Shown in pieces: positions 15,597 to 23,796 of a stretch of DNA of 64,000 nt (position 1 is the first letter of the stretch; every line of letters begins with the position of its first letter). Both the position numbers and the translations under genes were made by a program. Origin of the DNA: Nitrospirota bacterium (lineage in GTDB: Bacteria > Nitrospirota > Thermodesulfovibrionia > Thermodesulfovibrionales > UBA6898); contig JAJXTV010000015.1 of assembly GCA_021783515.1 (NCBI GenBank), forward strand, positions 29,551 through 93,550. Reading direction: 5' to 3'. The notes below the pieces were generated by a model. It worked only from the letters and a program-made list of their open reading frames with translations. It did no database searches and was not told the DNA's origin.

Positions 15597-17192
15597 ATGA
15601 ACAGCAATTTTGATCTGCTTATCAGGGACGGGCTCCTCTATGACGGGACGCTGACCGAACCCGTCGTGTGTGATATCGGAATAAGAGACGGGAAGGTGGC
15701 CCTCATCGGCCGCCTCCGCAGCAAAACTGCGGCAGTCGTGATCGAAGCGAAAGGACTTGCCGTCTGTCCGGGGTTCATCGATGTACACTCTCATTCCGAC
15801 TTCACGATCATGGCCGATCCGCGATCCGAGGGCAAGCTCTTGCAGGGGATAACGACCGAGATAAACGGCAATTGCGGAATGTCTGCCGCTCCCCTGGGGG
15901 AAAGGGTTTACGACCGGCGCAAAGAGGACCTGCGCGAGCTCGGCATCAGCGCACGCTGGTCGACGTTCGGGGAGTACTTTGCAATCCTGGAAGACCTCGG
16001 GGTGGCTGTCAATGTTGCGTTTCTTGCGGGCCACGGCAATATCCGCGGCTCTGTGCTCGGTTACAACAGCAAGGAACCCACGGGAAAGCAGCTTTCCGAG
16101 ATGTCAGCCCTCCTGGACGAGGCGCTCGAGCAGGGCGCGATAGGACTCTCCACCGGCCTGATATATCCTCCCGGCGTATATTCGCGGACGGATGAGCTCG
16201 TCCATCTTTCCAGAGGGCTCAGCAAAGCAGGTCTGATCTACGCAAGCCATATGCGCAGCGAGGGAGACCGTCTTGAGGAGGCGATCGGGGAAGTCCTGCA
16301 GATCGGAAGAAATGCGGGGGTGAGAGTGCATGTGTCTCACCTCAAGACGGCCGGCCAACGCAACTGGCGAAAGGCCGGCAGGGTCATCGCTCTCCTTGAA
16401 GCCGCTGCCGCTGACGGAGTACGGGTAACCTGCGACCGCTATCCCTATGTGGCGTCAAGCACTGATCTCGATTCGGTCCTGCCTGTCTGGGCCTATGACG
16501 GAGGCAATGAGGCGGAGCTGAAAAGGCTGACAAACCCGGAAGACCGGGGAAAAATAGTTGCGGAGCTGAGAGAGCAGGCCAACCTGCCGGGATACTGGGA
16601 AAGGGTCGTCGTTTCAACGGTTTCGCGAGAAGGAAACAGATGGATGGAGGGCAAGACGATCGCGGAAATTAGCAGGGCAACAGTGTCGGATGAGATCGAG
16701 ACGCTGATCGGGCTGCTGGTCCAGGAGAGGCTGAGGGTCGGCGCAATATTCCGGTCGATGTCGGAGGAGAACCTCAGAAGATTTCTCGCCCTGCCTTTTT
16801 GCATGATCGGTACCGACAGCTCCGCCAGATGTTTTGACGGTCCTACAAGACAGGGCAAGCCGCATCCCCGCGGTTTCGGCACCTTTGCCAGGCTGATGGG
16901 ACGGTATGTGCGGGAAGAGAAGGTCCTTGCGCTTGCGGAGGCGGTTCATAAGTCGACTGCGCTTGCCGCACGCACCTTTGGGCTTGAGGGCAGGGGGCTA
17001 TTGGCCCCCGGTCATTTTGCAGACGTCGTCGTCTTCGATCCCGCGGAAATAAAAGACGCGGCGACATTCGAGGACCCGTTTCGGAAACCCGAGGGCATCC
17101 CCTATGTGTTGGTCAACGGCATCCCTTCGGTATGGGAGGGGGAAATTACGGGTAAAAGGGCGGGCAGGGTCCTCCGGAGGAAAAGCACTTGA
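15597..17192 (+). CDS. N-acyl-D-amino-acid deacylase (D-aminoacylase) family amidohydrolase
   Basis: A 531-residue metal-dependent amidohydrolase that hydrolyses N-acyl-D-amino acids. Motifs in order: CPGFIDVHSHSDF near residue 61 (metal histidines), INGNCGMS near 96 with the metal cysteine, GLIYPPGVYS near 185, ASHMRSEGDR near 215, VSHLKTAG near 245, FCMIGTDSS near 400 and GKPHPRGFGTF near 420. All key residues of the D-aminoacylase group seem to be present. It has no signal peptide, so it acts in the cytoplasm. ATG at 15597 has AGAG close upstream. It follows an amidase and a membrane protein on the same strand, which suggests recycling of D-amino-acid-containing wall fragments. Confidence 0.9.
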   Translation: MNSNFDLLIRDGLLYDGTLTEPVVCDIGIRDGKVALIGRLRSKTAAVVIEAKGLAVCPGFIDVHSHSDFTIMADPRSEGKLLQGITTEINGNCGMSAAPLGERVYDRRKEDLRELGISARWSTFGEYFAILEDLGVAVNVAFLAGHGNIRGSVLGYNSKEPTGKQLSEMSALLDEALEQGAIGLSTGLIYPPGVYSRTDELVHLSRGLSKAGLIYASHMRSEGDRLEEAIGEVLQIGRNAGVRVHVSHLKTAGQRNWRKAGRVIALLEAAAADGVRVTCDRYPYVASSTDLDSVLPVWAYDGGNEAELKRLTNPEDRGKIVAELREQANLPGYWERVVVSTVSREGNRWMEGKTIAEISRATVSDEIETLIGLLVQERLRVGAIFRSMSEENLRRFLALPFCMIGTDSSARCFDGPTRQGKPHPRGFGTFARLMGRYVREEKVLALAEAVHKSTALAARTFGLEGRGLLAPGHFADVVVFDPAEIKDAATFEDPFRKPEGIPYVLVNGIPSVWEGEITGKRAGRVLRRKST

Positions 17193-17217
17193 TTTTCCTG
17201 AATTAATCCTCTATACT
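17189..17217 (+). promoter_or_regulatory. Promoter of the rimP-nusA-recG operon
   Basis: TTGATT (17189-17194), a 17-base spacer and TATACT (17212-17217) form a good sigma70-type promoter overlapping the stop codon of the preceding deacylase gene. Transcription would begin near 17224, leaving a 56-base leader before rimP that contains the hairpin at 17248-17271. Confidence 0.65.
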
Positions 17218-17247
17218 AAAATATATTCATTCAGTAAGTGGAAAGAG

Positions 17248-17277
17248 AAAGAGTGGGCAATCCCACTCTTTTGTTTT
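17248..17277 (+). terminator. Terminator-like hairpin in the rimP leader (putative attenuator)
   Basis: AAAGAGTGGG (17248-17257) pairs perfectly with CCCACTCTTT (17262-17271) across a CAAT loop, followed by TGTTTT and, three bases later, the rimP start codon. It has the form of a rho-independent terminator but lies between the promoter and the first gene. Attenuator-type hairpins before rimP are known in other bacteria (the rimP leader of Rfam), so a regulatory role is plausible. Confidence 0.65.
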
Positions 17278-17279
17278 AT

Positions 17280-17738
17280 ATGGGAGATATCAAGGGCAAG
17301 ATAGCGGCTTTAGCGGATTCGCTGGCAGGAGAACACGGCGTCGAGCTTGTGGATATCGAGATAGCCGGTAATATAAGGAGACCGACACTGAGGATATTTA
17401 TCGATAAGGAAGGCGGCGTAAATCTCGACGACTGCGAGAGATTCAGCAGGGGGCTTTCCGCCGTGCTGGATGTCGAAGATCCGATACGCAGCCCCTATGT
17501 GCTCGAAGTGTCGTCTCCGGGGCTGGACAGGCCCCTGAAGAGACTGAAGGACTTCGAGTCGAGCACCGGAAAGCTTGTGAGGGTGATCACCCGGGAGAGC
17601 ATAGGGAAACAGAATTTCTTCGTAGGCAGGATAGCCGGGGTCGACGGCAGCAAGATAGCCCTGGCGTTGAAAGACGGCGGGGAAATTGAGATCCCTTTTG
17701 AGCAGATATCGAGAGCAAGGCTGGAGATAGAGCTGTGA
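17280..17738 (+). CDS. rimP: Ribosome maturation factor RimP
   Basis: RimP assists assembly of the 30S subunit. The 152-residue product has the two-domain architecture: an alpha/beta domain with GVELVDIEIAGNIRRPTLRI and IDKEGGVNLDDCERFSR near residue 40, then SPYVLEVSSPGLDRPLKRL near 75 and an SH3-like C-terminal domain. Length and motifs are typical. ATG at 17280 is the only start that gives the family N-terminus, yet it has no Shine-Dalgarno sequence: the bases before it are the tail of a terminator-like hairpin. It begins the rimP-nusA-recG operon and its stop overlaps the nusA start. Confidence 0.95.
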   Translation: MGDIKGKIAALADSLAGEHGVELVDIEIAGNIRRPTLRIFIDKEGGVNLDDCERFSRGLSAVLDVEDPIRSPYVLEVSSPGLDRPLKRLKDFESSTGKLVRVITRESIGKQNFFVGRIAGVDGSKIALALKDGGEIEIPFEQISRARLEIEL

Positions 17739-18859
17739 TGACAAAAGAATTATGCCATGTAGTGGACCAGATAAGCAGGGAGAAGGGGATATCGCGCGAT
17801 ATCCTGATAGAGGCCCTAGAATCGGCCCTTCTCTCGGCGATGAGGAAGAAATACGGCGGCAGGACGAACATCAATCTTGTCATGGACCGGCAGAAGTGCC
17901 ATATCCGGGTCTTCGAGACGAAGACGGTCGTCCAGGAAGTGGCAAACCCCGAGGAAGAGATTTCGCTCGCCGAGGCGCGCAAGATCGATGCTGCGAAGAA
18001 CGAGGGTGACGTGGTCGAGTTTCCCCTGGACCTACAGGACCTGGGGAGGATCGCCGCCCAGACCGCCAAGCAGGTCATCTTTCAGAGGGTGAGAGAGGCG
18101 GAAAGAGACGTCATCTTCAACGAATTTAAGGACAGGGCGGGCCAGATCATTACCGGGGCTGTGATGAGGAAGGAAAAAGGGCTCTATTACATCAATCTCG
18201 GAAAGACCGAGGCGATCCTTCCGGTGAAGGACACCCTTCCGAACGAAAACCTGAAGCGGGGAGATACCGTCAAGGCAATCATCGAAGACGTGAGAATTAC
18301 GACGAAGGGTCCGGCCATCCTCGTCTCCAGGACGTCCCCTGATTTTGTCGCCGGCCTGTTTAAGATGGAGGTGCCGGAGATTAATGAGGGGCTTGTCCAG
18401 ATCAGAAATATCGTCAGGGAACCAGGCGAGCGCACGAAAATAGCGGTGTATTCGAAGGATACCGCCGTCGACCCGGTCGGCTCCTGTGTCGGCATGAAGG
18501 GGACGCGTGTGCAGGCCATCGTGCGCGAGCTGCGGGGAGAGAGGATCGACATTATCCCCTGGGCCGACGATCCGAGAATGCTTATCGCACGGGCGCTCAG
18601 CCCCGCTGCGATCGACAAGATAGGGATCAACGAGGAAGGCAAGACCGCGATGGTGGTGGTGAACGACCAGCAGCTGTCTCTCGCCATCGGGAAGAAGGGA
18701 CAGAACGTGAGGCTTGCGATGAAGCTGACCGGATGGGACATCGATATCATCAGCGATACGGAGTACTCTAAGATCCGGATGGAAGAGACCGACAAGACGC
18801 TCGAAGAAACGCTCAGGAAGGAAAGCCAGAAAAAAGAACCGCCGTCTGTTGATGGATAA
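17738..18859 (+). CDS. nusA: Transcription termination/antitermination factor NusA
   Basis: NusA binds RNA polymerase and nascent RNA and controls pausing, termination and antitermination. The 373-residue product has the N-terminal polymerase-binding domain (residues 1-125; ISRDILIEALESALLSAMRKKYG), an S1 domain (about 130-200), and two KH domains (about 205-345) with VGSCVGMKGTRVQAIVREL and LAIGKKGQNVRLAMKLTGWD. It lacks the C-terminal acidic repeats of enterobacterial NusA, as in many phyla. ATG at 17738 overlaps the rimP stop (TGATG). In most genomes infB follows; here recG follows instead. Confidence 0.97.
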   Translation: MTKELCHVVDQISREKGISRDILIEALESALLSAMRKKYGGRTNINLVMDRQKCHIRVFETKTVVQEVANPEEEISLAEARKIDAAKNEGDVVEFPLDLQDLGRIAAQTAKQVIFQRVREAERDVIFNEFKDRAGQIITGAVMRKEKGLYYINLGKTEAILPVKDTLPNENLKRGDTVKAIIEDVRITTKGPAILVSRTSPDFVAGLFKMEVPEINEGLVQIRNIVREPGERTKIAVYSKDTAVDPVGSCVGMKGTRVQAIVRELRGERIDIIPWADDPRMLIARALSPAAIDKIGINEEGKTAMVVVNDQQLSLAIGKKGQNVRLAMKLTGWDIDIISDTEYSKIRMEETDKTLEETLRKESQKKEPPSVDG

Positions 18860-20933
18860 CAGCCTTTCAGACCCGCCCATAGAGAATATTAGGGGCATTG
18901 GCCCGCAAAAGGCCGCTTTATTCAGCAAATTGGGCATCAGAACGGTCAGGGAGGCCCTGACTTATCTCCCATTTCGTTACGAAGACCGCTCGCAGATAAT
19001 CCGCATCAAGGACCTCCGCCAGGGCCAGACTGAAACCGTCAGGGGAACGGTGGTCTCATGCGCGCTGATCAGGCCGAAGGGGAAGAAGTTCAGGATATTC
19101 GAGATCCTTCTCAGCGACGGTAGCGGTACGGTGAAAGGAAGATGGTTCAACCAGCCTTTCATGCAGAGAAATCTGAAGGCCGGACAGGACCTCTTTCTCC
19201 GGGGAGAGGCAAAGAGGGACCCCTATTTCGCCGGCGGCTTCATAATCGAAGGACCGGAATATGAGCCGGCATCCGGGGACGGCCTTATCCACGTTAATCG
19301 CGTCGTTCCGATTTACCGTCTCACCGAAGGAATCAGCCAGAAGCAGTTCAGAAAGATCATGTTTGCAATAGTCGAAGGCTACGCGGGCCGCCTGAAGGAC
19401 CCCATCCCTGCCGAAGTTATCAGCGGACTAGGCCTGCCCCCGCTTCACGAGAGTCTGGTGGCGGTCCATTTCCCCACGGTCTGCGACATTGCCCTCTGGA
19501 ATAATGGGGAAAGCCCTTACCATAGGAGACTTGCCTTCGACGAACTCTTTCTTCTTGAGCTCGGGATAGCCTCTCTTCGCAGGGACGTGGAGATGACACA
19601 GGGCTATGGGTTTACTGGCGGGGGAGGTCTCAGAAAGCGGCTGGAAAAAAAGCTTCCCTTCGACCTTACGAAGTCCCAGAGAAGGGCGTTGAAGGAAATC
19701 GAGACGGACATGGCGCGTCCTGCGGCGATGCGGAGACTTCTTCAGGGAGATGTCGGGTGCGGAAAGACGGTCGTTGCCTTTTTTGCAATGCTCAATGCCG
19801 TTGAATGCGGCTTTCAGGCAGCCCTCATGGCGCCGACGTCGATACTGGCCGAACAGCACTACCGGAACCTCTGCACGATGGGCCATGAGATCGGGGTACG
19901 GATCGCGCTCCTTACCGCCGGGGCAAAGGAGCGCCGGCTTGACATGATCGCCGCGGGAGAAATCCCGGTCGTGGTGGGGACCCATGCGCTTCTCGAAGAG
20001 CCGGTGCTCTTTGGGAAACTCGGTATGGTGGTGATTGACGAGCAGCACAGATTCGGCGTGGCGCAGCGGGTCCGGCTGAGAAACAAAGGGAACAACCCCG
20101 ACGTGCTTGTCATGACGGCAACTCCGATCCCGAGGTCTTTGGCGCTGACGCTTTACGGAGACCTCGATTATTCGTCGATAGACGAGATGCCTGCAGGGAG
20201 GATTCCGGTAGAGACGAAGGTCTTTTCGGCAGATCAAAAAAAGGAAATATATACCATACTTGAAGAAGAAATCGGGAGGGGCCGTCAGGCATACGTAGTA
20301 TACCCGGTGATAGAGGGCTCCGAACATACCGATCTGAAGGCTGCATCCCAGGGGAAGACGGGCTTCGCGAAGGTGTTCCCTGCCTTCCGGATAGCCCTGC
20401 TGCACGGGAAGATGGCGGCGGCCGAAAAGGAAGAAATAATGCGTGCGTTCGCGCGGCACGAAATCGACCTGCTGGTGAGCACCACCGTGGTCGAGGTCGG
20501 GCTGGATGTTCCCGAAGCAACGCTCATGGTGGTCATCCATGCCGAACGGTTCGGGCTTGCGCAGCTTCACCAGTTGAGGGGCAGGGTGGGACGCGGCCAA
20601 GATGTCTCACGCTGCCTTCTCGTTGCCTGCGCTGGTCTCGGCGACGACGCAAGGCGGCGGCTCCGCGTTATGGTGGAGACGAACGATGGCTTCCGGATCG
20701 CTCAGGAGGACCTTGCCATGAGAGGTCCGGGAGAGCTTTTGGGGACTCTTCAGTCCGGGATGCCCGGCCTGAGGGTGGCCGATCCGGCGCGGGACCTTCG
20801 CTTGCTGGAGTCGGCAAGGGAAGCGGCGTTCGCGCTGGAGAAGGCCGATCCCGGCCTGGGAAGGCATGCCCTTCTGAAGGAGGCCTGCTCAGCCTTCTGG
20901 AAGGGCAGAGCCGACTTTACCGCTGCCGGATAG
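18852..20933 (+). CDS. recG: ATP-dependent DNA helicase RecG
   Basis: RecG is a branched-DNA helicase that remodels stalled replication forks. The 693-residue product has an N-terminal helix-hairpin-helix-like start (ENIRGIGPQKAALFSKLGI), an OB-fold wedge domain (about residues 60-170) and the two helicase domains: Walker A GDVGCGKT (K305), DEQHRFG for motif II, TATPIPRSLALT for motif III, and VSTTVVEVGLDVPEAT plus QLRGRVGRG for motifs V and VI. ATG at 18852 overlaps the nusA end by eight bases; a TTG one codon earlier is also in frame. Length matches RecG proteins without long N-terminal extensions. Confidence 0.97.
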   Translation: MDNSLSDPPIENIRGIGPQKAALFSKLGIRTVREALTYLPFRYEDRSQIIRIKDLRQGQTETVRGTVVSCALIRPKGKKFRIFEILLSDGSGTVKGRWFNQPFMQRNLKAGQDLFLRGEAKRDPYFAGGFIIEGPEYEPASGDGLIHVNRVVPIYRLTEGISQKQFRKIMFAIVEGYAGRLKDPIPAEVISGLGLPPLHESLVAVHFPTVCDIALWNNGESPYHRRLAFDELFLLELGIASLRRDVEMTQGYGFTGGGGLRKRLEKKLPFDLTKSQRRALKEIETDMARPAAMRRLLQGDVGCGKTVVAFFAMLNAVECGFQAALMAPTSILAEQHYRNLCTMGHEIGVRIALLTAGAKERRLDMIAAGEIPVVVGTHALLEEPVLFGKLGMVVIDEQHRFGVAQRVRLRNKGNNPDVLVMTATPIPRSLALTLYGDLDYSSIDEMPAGRIPVETKVFSADQKKEIYTILEEEIGRGRQAYVVYPVIEGSEHTDLKAASQGKTGFAKVFPAFRIALLHGKMAAAEKEEIMRAFARHEIDLLVSTTVVEVGLDVPEATLMVVIHAERFGLAQLHQLRGRVGRGQDVSRCLLVACAGLGDDARRRLRVMVETNDGFRIAQEDLAMRGPGELLGTLQSGMPGLRVADPARDLRLLESAREAAFALEKADPGLGRHALLKEACSAFWKGRADFTAAG

Positions 20934-20945
20934 AGGGAGGGTGCT

Positions 20946-21260
20946 ATGCTCGCGAAGATAAGAGAGAGTTTCCGAAACGGGGTCTCGCGCATACAATGGT
21001 TTGCAGGGGTTATTGCGGAGAGATTGCGGATAGAGATAGCGGTAATCAGACTGCTCTCCCGTTCCCGCGAAATGGAGAAGAGGAAAGAGGAACTGCTGAG
21101 GTCCATCGGGGCGCGTGTGTATGAGTTGAGGGGCAATCCCGACAGGAGTGTCCTGAAGGACAAGACCGTCGTCGAAGCAGTCGGGGCGGTCGGAGAACTG
21201 GATAAGGAGATGGAGGAACTGAAAGAGAAGGCGTCCGAAATGGGCCGGATGGGCGGCTGA
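20946..21260 (+). CDS. Small conserved-looking protein of unknown function
   Basis: I do not recognise the family. The 104-residue product is highly charged and predicted helical: a first amphipathic helix (residues 1-35, RESFRNGVSRIQWFAGVIAE), a basic stretch SRSREMEKRKEELLRSIGAR, then a heptad-like acidic segment VGELDKEMEELKEKASEMG that could form a coiled coil. No signal peptide, no cysteines. ATG at 20946 has a clear GAGGGAGGG site seven or so bases upstream, and the gene ends one base before pilD starts, so it is translated with pilD. It is a candidate accessory protein of the neighbouring genes. Confidence 0.75.
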   Translation: MLAKIRESFRNGVSRIQWFAGVIAERLRIEIAVIRLLSRSREMEKRKEELLRSIGARVYELRGNPDRSVLKDKTVVEAVGAVGELDKEMEELKEKASEMGRMGG

Positions 21261-21261
21261 A

Positions 21262-22026
21262 ATGTCTTTTTCTGTGATCGTGGCCGCTTTCGGTCTCGTA
21301 ATAGGCTCGTTTTTGAACGTATGCATCTATCGTATGCCGAGGGACATGTCTATTGTATTTCCGTCCTCGCGCTGCCCTTCCTGCAACGGGCCCATCCGGG
21401 CGTGGGACAATATCCCGGTAGTCAGTTATCTCCTCCTCGGGGGAAGATGCAGACACTGCAAGGCGCGGATATCTCTGCGATATCCGGTGGTAGAAGGTTT
21501 GAACGCCCTTCTATACGTCTCCGTATATTGGCGTTACGGGTGGGGTTGGAATGCAGTTGTCTATTCCCTGTTTTGTTCCGCCCTTGTTGTCATCACCTTT
21601 ATCGACCTCGACTTCCAGATCATTCCCGACCGGATCACACTGCCCGGTATCCCGCTGGGGATCATTGCAGGTTCGTTGCTGCTCCCCGACCCTTTCATGC
21701 GCTCGACCCTCCTGGGGTATAAGGCGTCAATCGCCGGTTTTCTTGTCGGCGGAGGCTTTTTTTATCTCGTCGCGGTGCTGAGCAAGGGTGGAATGGGAGG
21801 CGGCGACATCAAGCTGATGGCGATGGTGGGTGGCCTGATGGGGTGGAAGTCGGTGCTGCTGACAACTTTTCTCGGCAGCCTTTCGGGGTCGGTTGTGGGG
21901 ATATTTCTCATGGTGGTGAAGGGCAGGGGCCGAAAATCCAAGATCCCGTTTGGGCCGTTTCTTGCCCTGGGGGCGGTTATCTCGCTTTATTTCGGGCAGG
22001 AGATATTAAAGTGGTACCTCCACTAA
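21262..22026 (+). CDS. pilD: Prepilin peptidase / N-methyltransferase (PilD)
   Basis: A polytopic inner-membrane aspartic protease that cleaves and N-methylates type IV prepilins and type II secretion pseudopilins. The 254-residue product has a first membrane helix (VIVAAFGLVIGSFLNVCIYR), the methyltransferase zinc motif CPSC...CRHC (around residues 37-70), and seven or so further helices. Both active-site aspartates are visible: DLDFQIIPDR and GGGDIKLM. Length is normal. It follows the 104-residue gene by one base. No pilin or pilus assembly gene is in the window, so its substrates are elsewhere. Confidence 0.95.
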   Translation: MSFSVIVAAFGLVIGSFLNVCIYRMPRDMSIVFPSSRCPSCNGPIRAWDNIPVVSYLLLGGRCRHCKARISLRYPVVEGLNALLYVSVYWRYGWGWNAVVYSLFCSALVVITFIDLDFQIIPDRITLPGIPLGIIAGSLLLPDPFMRSTLLGYKASIAGFLVGGGFFYLVAVLSKGGMGGGDIKLMAMVGGLMGWKSVLLTTFLGSLSGSVVGIFLMVVKGRGRKSKIPFGPFLALGAVISLYFGQEILKWYLH

Positions 22027-22080
22027 GGGAACGCCTCCCATACCTGCCGGCAGTATGGTGACGATGGCAGGGGGGCGGGC

Positions 22081-23334
22081 ATGAACGGGCTTACCGTGAT
22101 GGCGCTGACGCTTTTCCTCGTGGTTCTGCTGTTTGCTGTCGTAATCACGGTAAAGATCGTGCTTGTGATGGGAAGGAGAAAAAGGCTTGTGCAGGGCAAG
22201 CCGAAGACCGAAGTCGGATTTGTGGTCGATACCTTCCATGATCTCGTGTCGAAGCTAAAAGAAAAGGAACGCGAGCTTGAGATGCTGAGGGCGAAGGCGG
22301 AGGAAAAGGCATCCTCGATTGAAACGTACAACGAGGACATCCTCCAGAGTGTGCCGAGCGGGGTCGTAAGCCTCGATCAGGGACTGAAGATCACGAAGAT
22401 GAACCGTGCCGCGGAAAGAATTCTTGCCCTGAAGGAGGCGGACTGCACCGGACGGAGGTACGACGAGATCTTCGGCGAGCCGCTCGCAGGCATTCTCGCC
22501 CGCCGGAGGATTGTCGACCGCGCGGAGGTGGGTTATGTCGTTGCCGGTGGTAAGAGGATCTGGCTGGGGCTGAACATCTCGCCCCTGAAGGACAGCGCGG
22601 GTAATATCATCGGACAGATCTTCGTATTTACGGACCTTACGGAGCTAAAGGCTTTTCAATCTCAGATGTCGTTGAGGGAGCGGCTTTCGACGCTCGGGGA
22701 GATGTCGGCGGGAATTGCCCACGAGTTGAGAAACCCCCTGGCGGTCATTTCCGGATATTCTAAAATTCTCTCCAAGAAGGTCGATCCGGGACTGCTTCCG
22801 ACGGTGGATGCGGTTTCAAAGGAGGTGGCGGTGATGGACCGGATCATCTCCGACTTCCTCTCTTTTGCGAGGCAGGCCGACCTCATCGTGACGAACGTCG
22901 ACCTCCGGGAGCTTATCAGAGGATGTGTATCGGCGATGGCGGGATACGGGAGGAACGTCCGCATAATACAGAGGACAGAGGCGCTGCCGGTTGTGAGGGG
23001 CGACGAGGTCCTGCTCAGGCAGGCTATCTCAAACCTTCTCCAGAATGCGATAGATTCGATGCCTGAGGGAGGAGAAGTGACGGTCTCCGGATCTGTGAGG
23101 GATGACATTTCTATCTCGATAGCGGACATGGGCCATGGCGTGCCGGAGGATATCCGGGAGAAGATCTTTCTGCCTTTCTTTACGACCAAGGAGAGGGGGA
23201 CGGGTCTCGGCCTGTCGATTGTTCATAAGATTGTCGTCTCCCACGGCGGAACGGTAGAAGTCGAGGCCGGAGAGAACGGGTCCGCTTTTACGATACGGCT
23301 TCCGAAAGAAGCCCTCCCTGGCTCTTCGTCCTGA
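22081..23334 (+). CDS. Membrane-anchored PAS-domain sensor histidine kinase
   Basis: A 417-residue two-component sensor. It has one N-terminal membrane helix (residues 4-32, [21 protein letters not shown]), a short coiled-coil linker, a PAS domain (about 80-195; [19 protein letters not shown]), a HisKA dimerisation domain with the phosphoacceptor H214 in [17 protein letters not shown], and an HATPase domain with [23 protein letters not shown] and [13 protein letters not shown]. It resembles PilS/NtrB-type kinases. ATG at 22081 has GGGGGGCGGG upstream. No response regulator gene is adjacent; a PilZ protein follows. A link to type IV pili is suggested only by pilD next door. Confidence 0.92.
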   Translation: MNGLTVMALTLFLVVLLFAVVITVKIVLVMGRRKRLVQGKPKTEVGFVVDTFHDLVSKLKEKERELEMLRAKAEEKASSIETYNEDILQSVPSGVVSLDQGLKITKMNRAAERILALKEADCTGRRYDEIFGEPLAGILARRRIVDRAEVGYVVAGGKRIWLGLNISPLKDSAGNIIGQIFVFTDLTELKAFQSQMSLRERLSTLGEMSAGIAHELRNPLAVISGYSKILSKKVDPGLLPTVDAVSKEVAVMDRIISDFLSFARQADLIVTNVDLRELIRGCVSAMAGYGRNVRIIQRTEALPVVRGDEVLLRQAISNLLQNAIDSMPEGGEVTVSGSVRDDISISIADMGHGVPEDIREKIFLPFFTTKERGTGLGLSIVHKIVVSHGGTVEVEAGENGSAFTIRLPKEALPGSSS

Positions 23335-23352
23335 GCGAAACGCAGATACCGC

Positions 23353-23381
23353 TGTACAGCCGGTAGGTCGGGCGCTATAAT
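23353..23381 (+). promoter_or_regulatory. Promoter of the PilZ gene
   Basis: TGTACA (23353-23358), a 17-base spacer and a perfect TATAAT (23376-23381), 32 bases before the ATG. The -10 is strong, the -35 matches four of six. Confidence 0.5.
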
Positions 23382-23413
23382 GTAGTATACGATGGGTCAA
23401 AAAGGGGGCGTCA

Positions 23414-23707
23414 ATGATCAAGAAATTGGCGAAGGAGCAGAGACAACGAAAGAGGGGAAGTATGTCGGTTCCCCTCAGCTATGCAGGCGGCCCGGGAAAG
23501 GGAGGGGAGCCGTTGTCCGGCGACGCGACTACGGCGGATGTGAGCGAGTCGGGGATAGGGATATTCAGCGAGGGGGAGCTCTTTCCCGGCACCGTCCTGG
23601 AGATCGAATGCGAGGACCTCTGGGATTCTCCCAGAAAGTTCGTCGTGAAATGGAGCAACAGGATAGGTCATAACTTTTTCCGCGTGGGTCTTGCCGAAGG
23701 GAAGTAG
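23414..23707 (+). CDS. PilZ-domain protein (predicted c-di-GMP binding)
   Basis: A 97-residue single PilZ domain. The two ligand motifs are recognisable: the basic RxxxR-type stretch QRQRKRGSMSVPLSY near residue 10 and the D/NxSxxG motif as DVSESGIGIFSEGEL near 42. PilZ domains bind cyclic di-GMP and regulate motility, pili or exopolysaccharide. It has its own promoter and a terminator after it, so it is probably a single-gene unit behind the histidine kinase. ATG at 23414 follows AAGGGGGCG. Ligand binding is predicted, not shown. Confidence 0.82.
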   Translation: MIKKLAKEQRQRKRGSMSVPLSYAGGPGKGGEPLSGDATTADVSESGIGIFSEGELFPGTVLEIECEDLWDSPRKFVVKWSNRIGHNFFRVGLAEGK

Positions 23708-23718
23708 CTGTGCCAACT

Positions 23719-23744
23719 GTCTCGGCGCGAGACTGCTGTTTTTT
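23719..23744 (+). terminator. Terminator after the PilZ gene
   Basis: GTCTCG (23719-23724) pairs with CGAGAC (23728-23733) around GCG, followed by a short TGCTG and a six-T run (23739-23744). It lies 12 bases after the PilZ stop codon. Confidence 0.65.
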
Positions 23745-23796
23745 GTCCGCCGCCGTTCCTGTCTGTCACGTGCATCTTGACATCTGCCCCCCTCCG

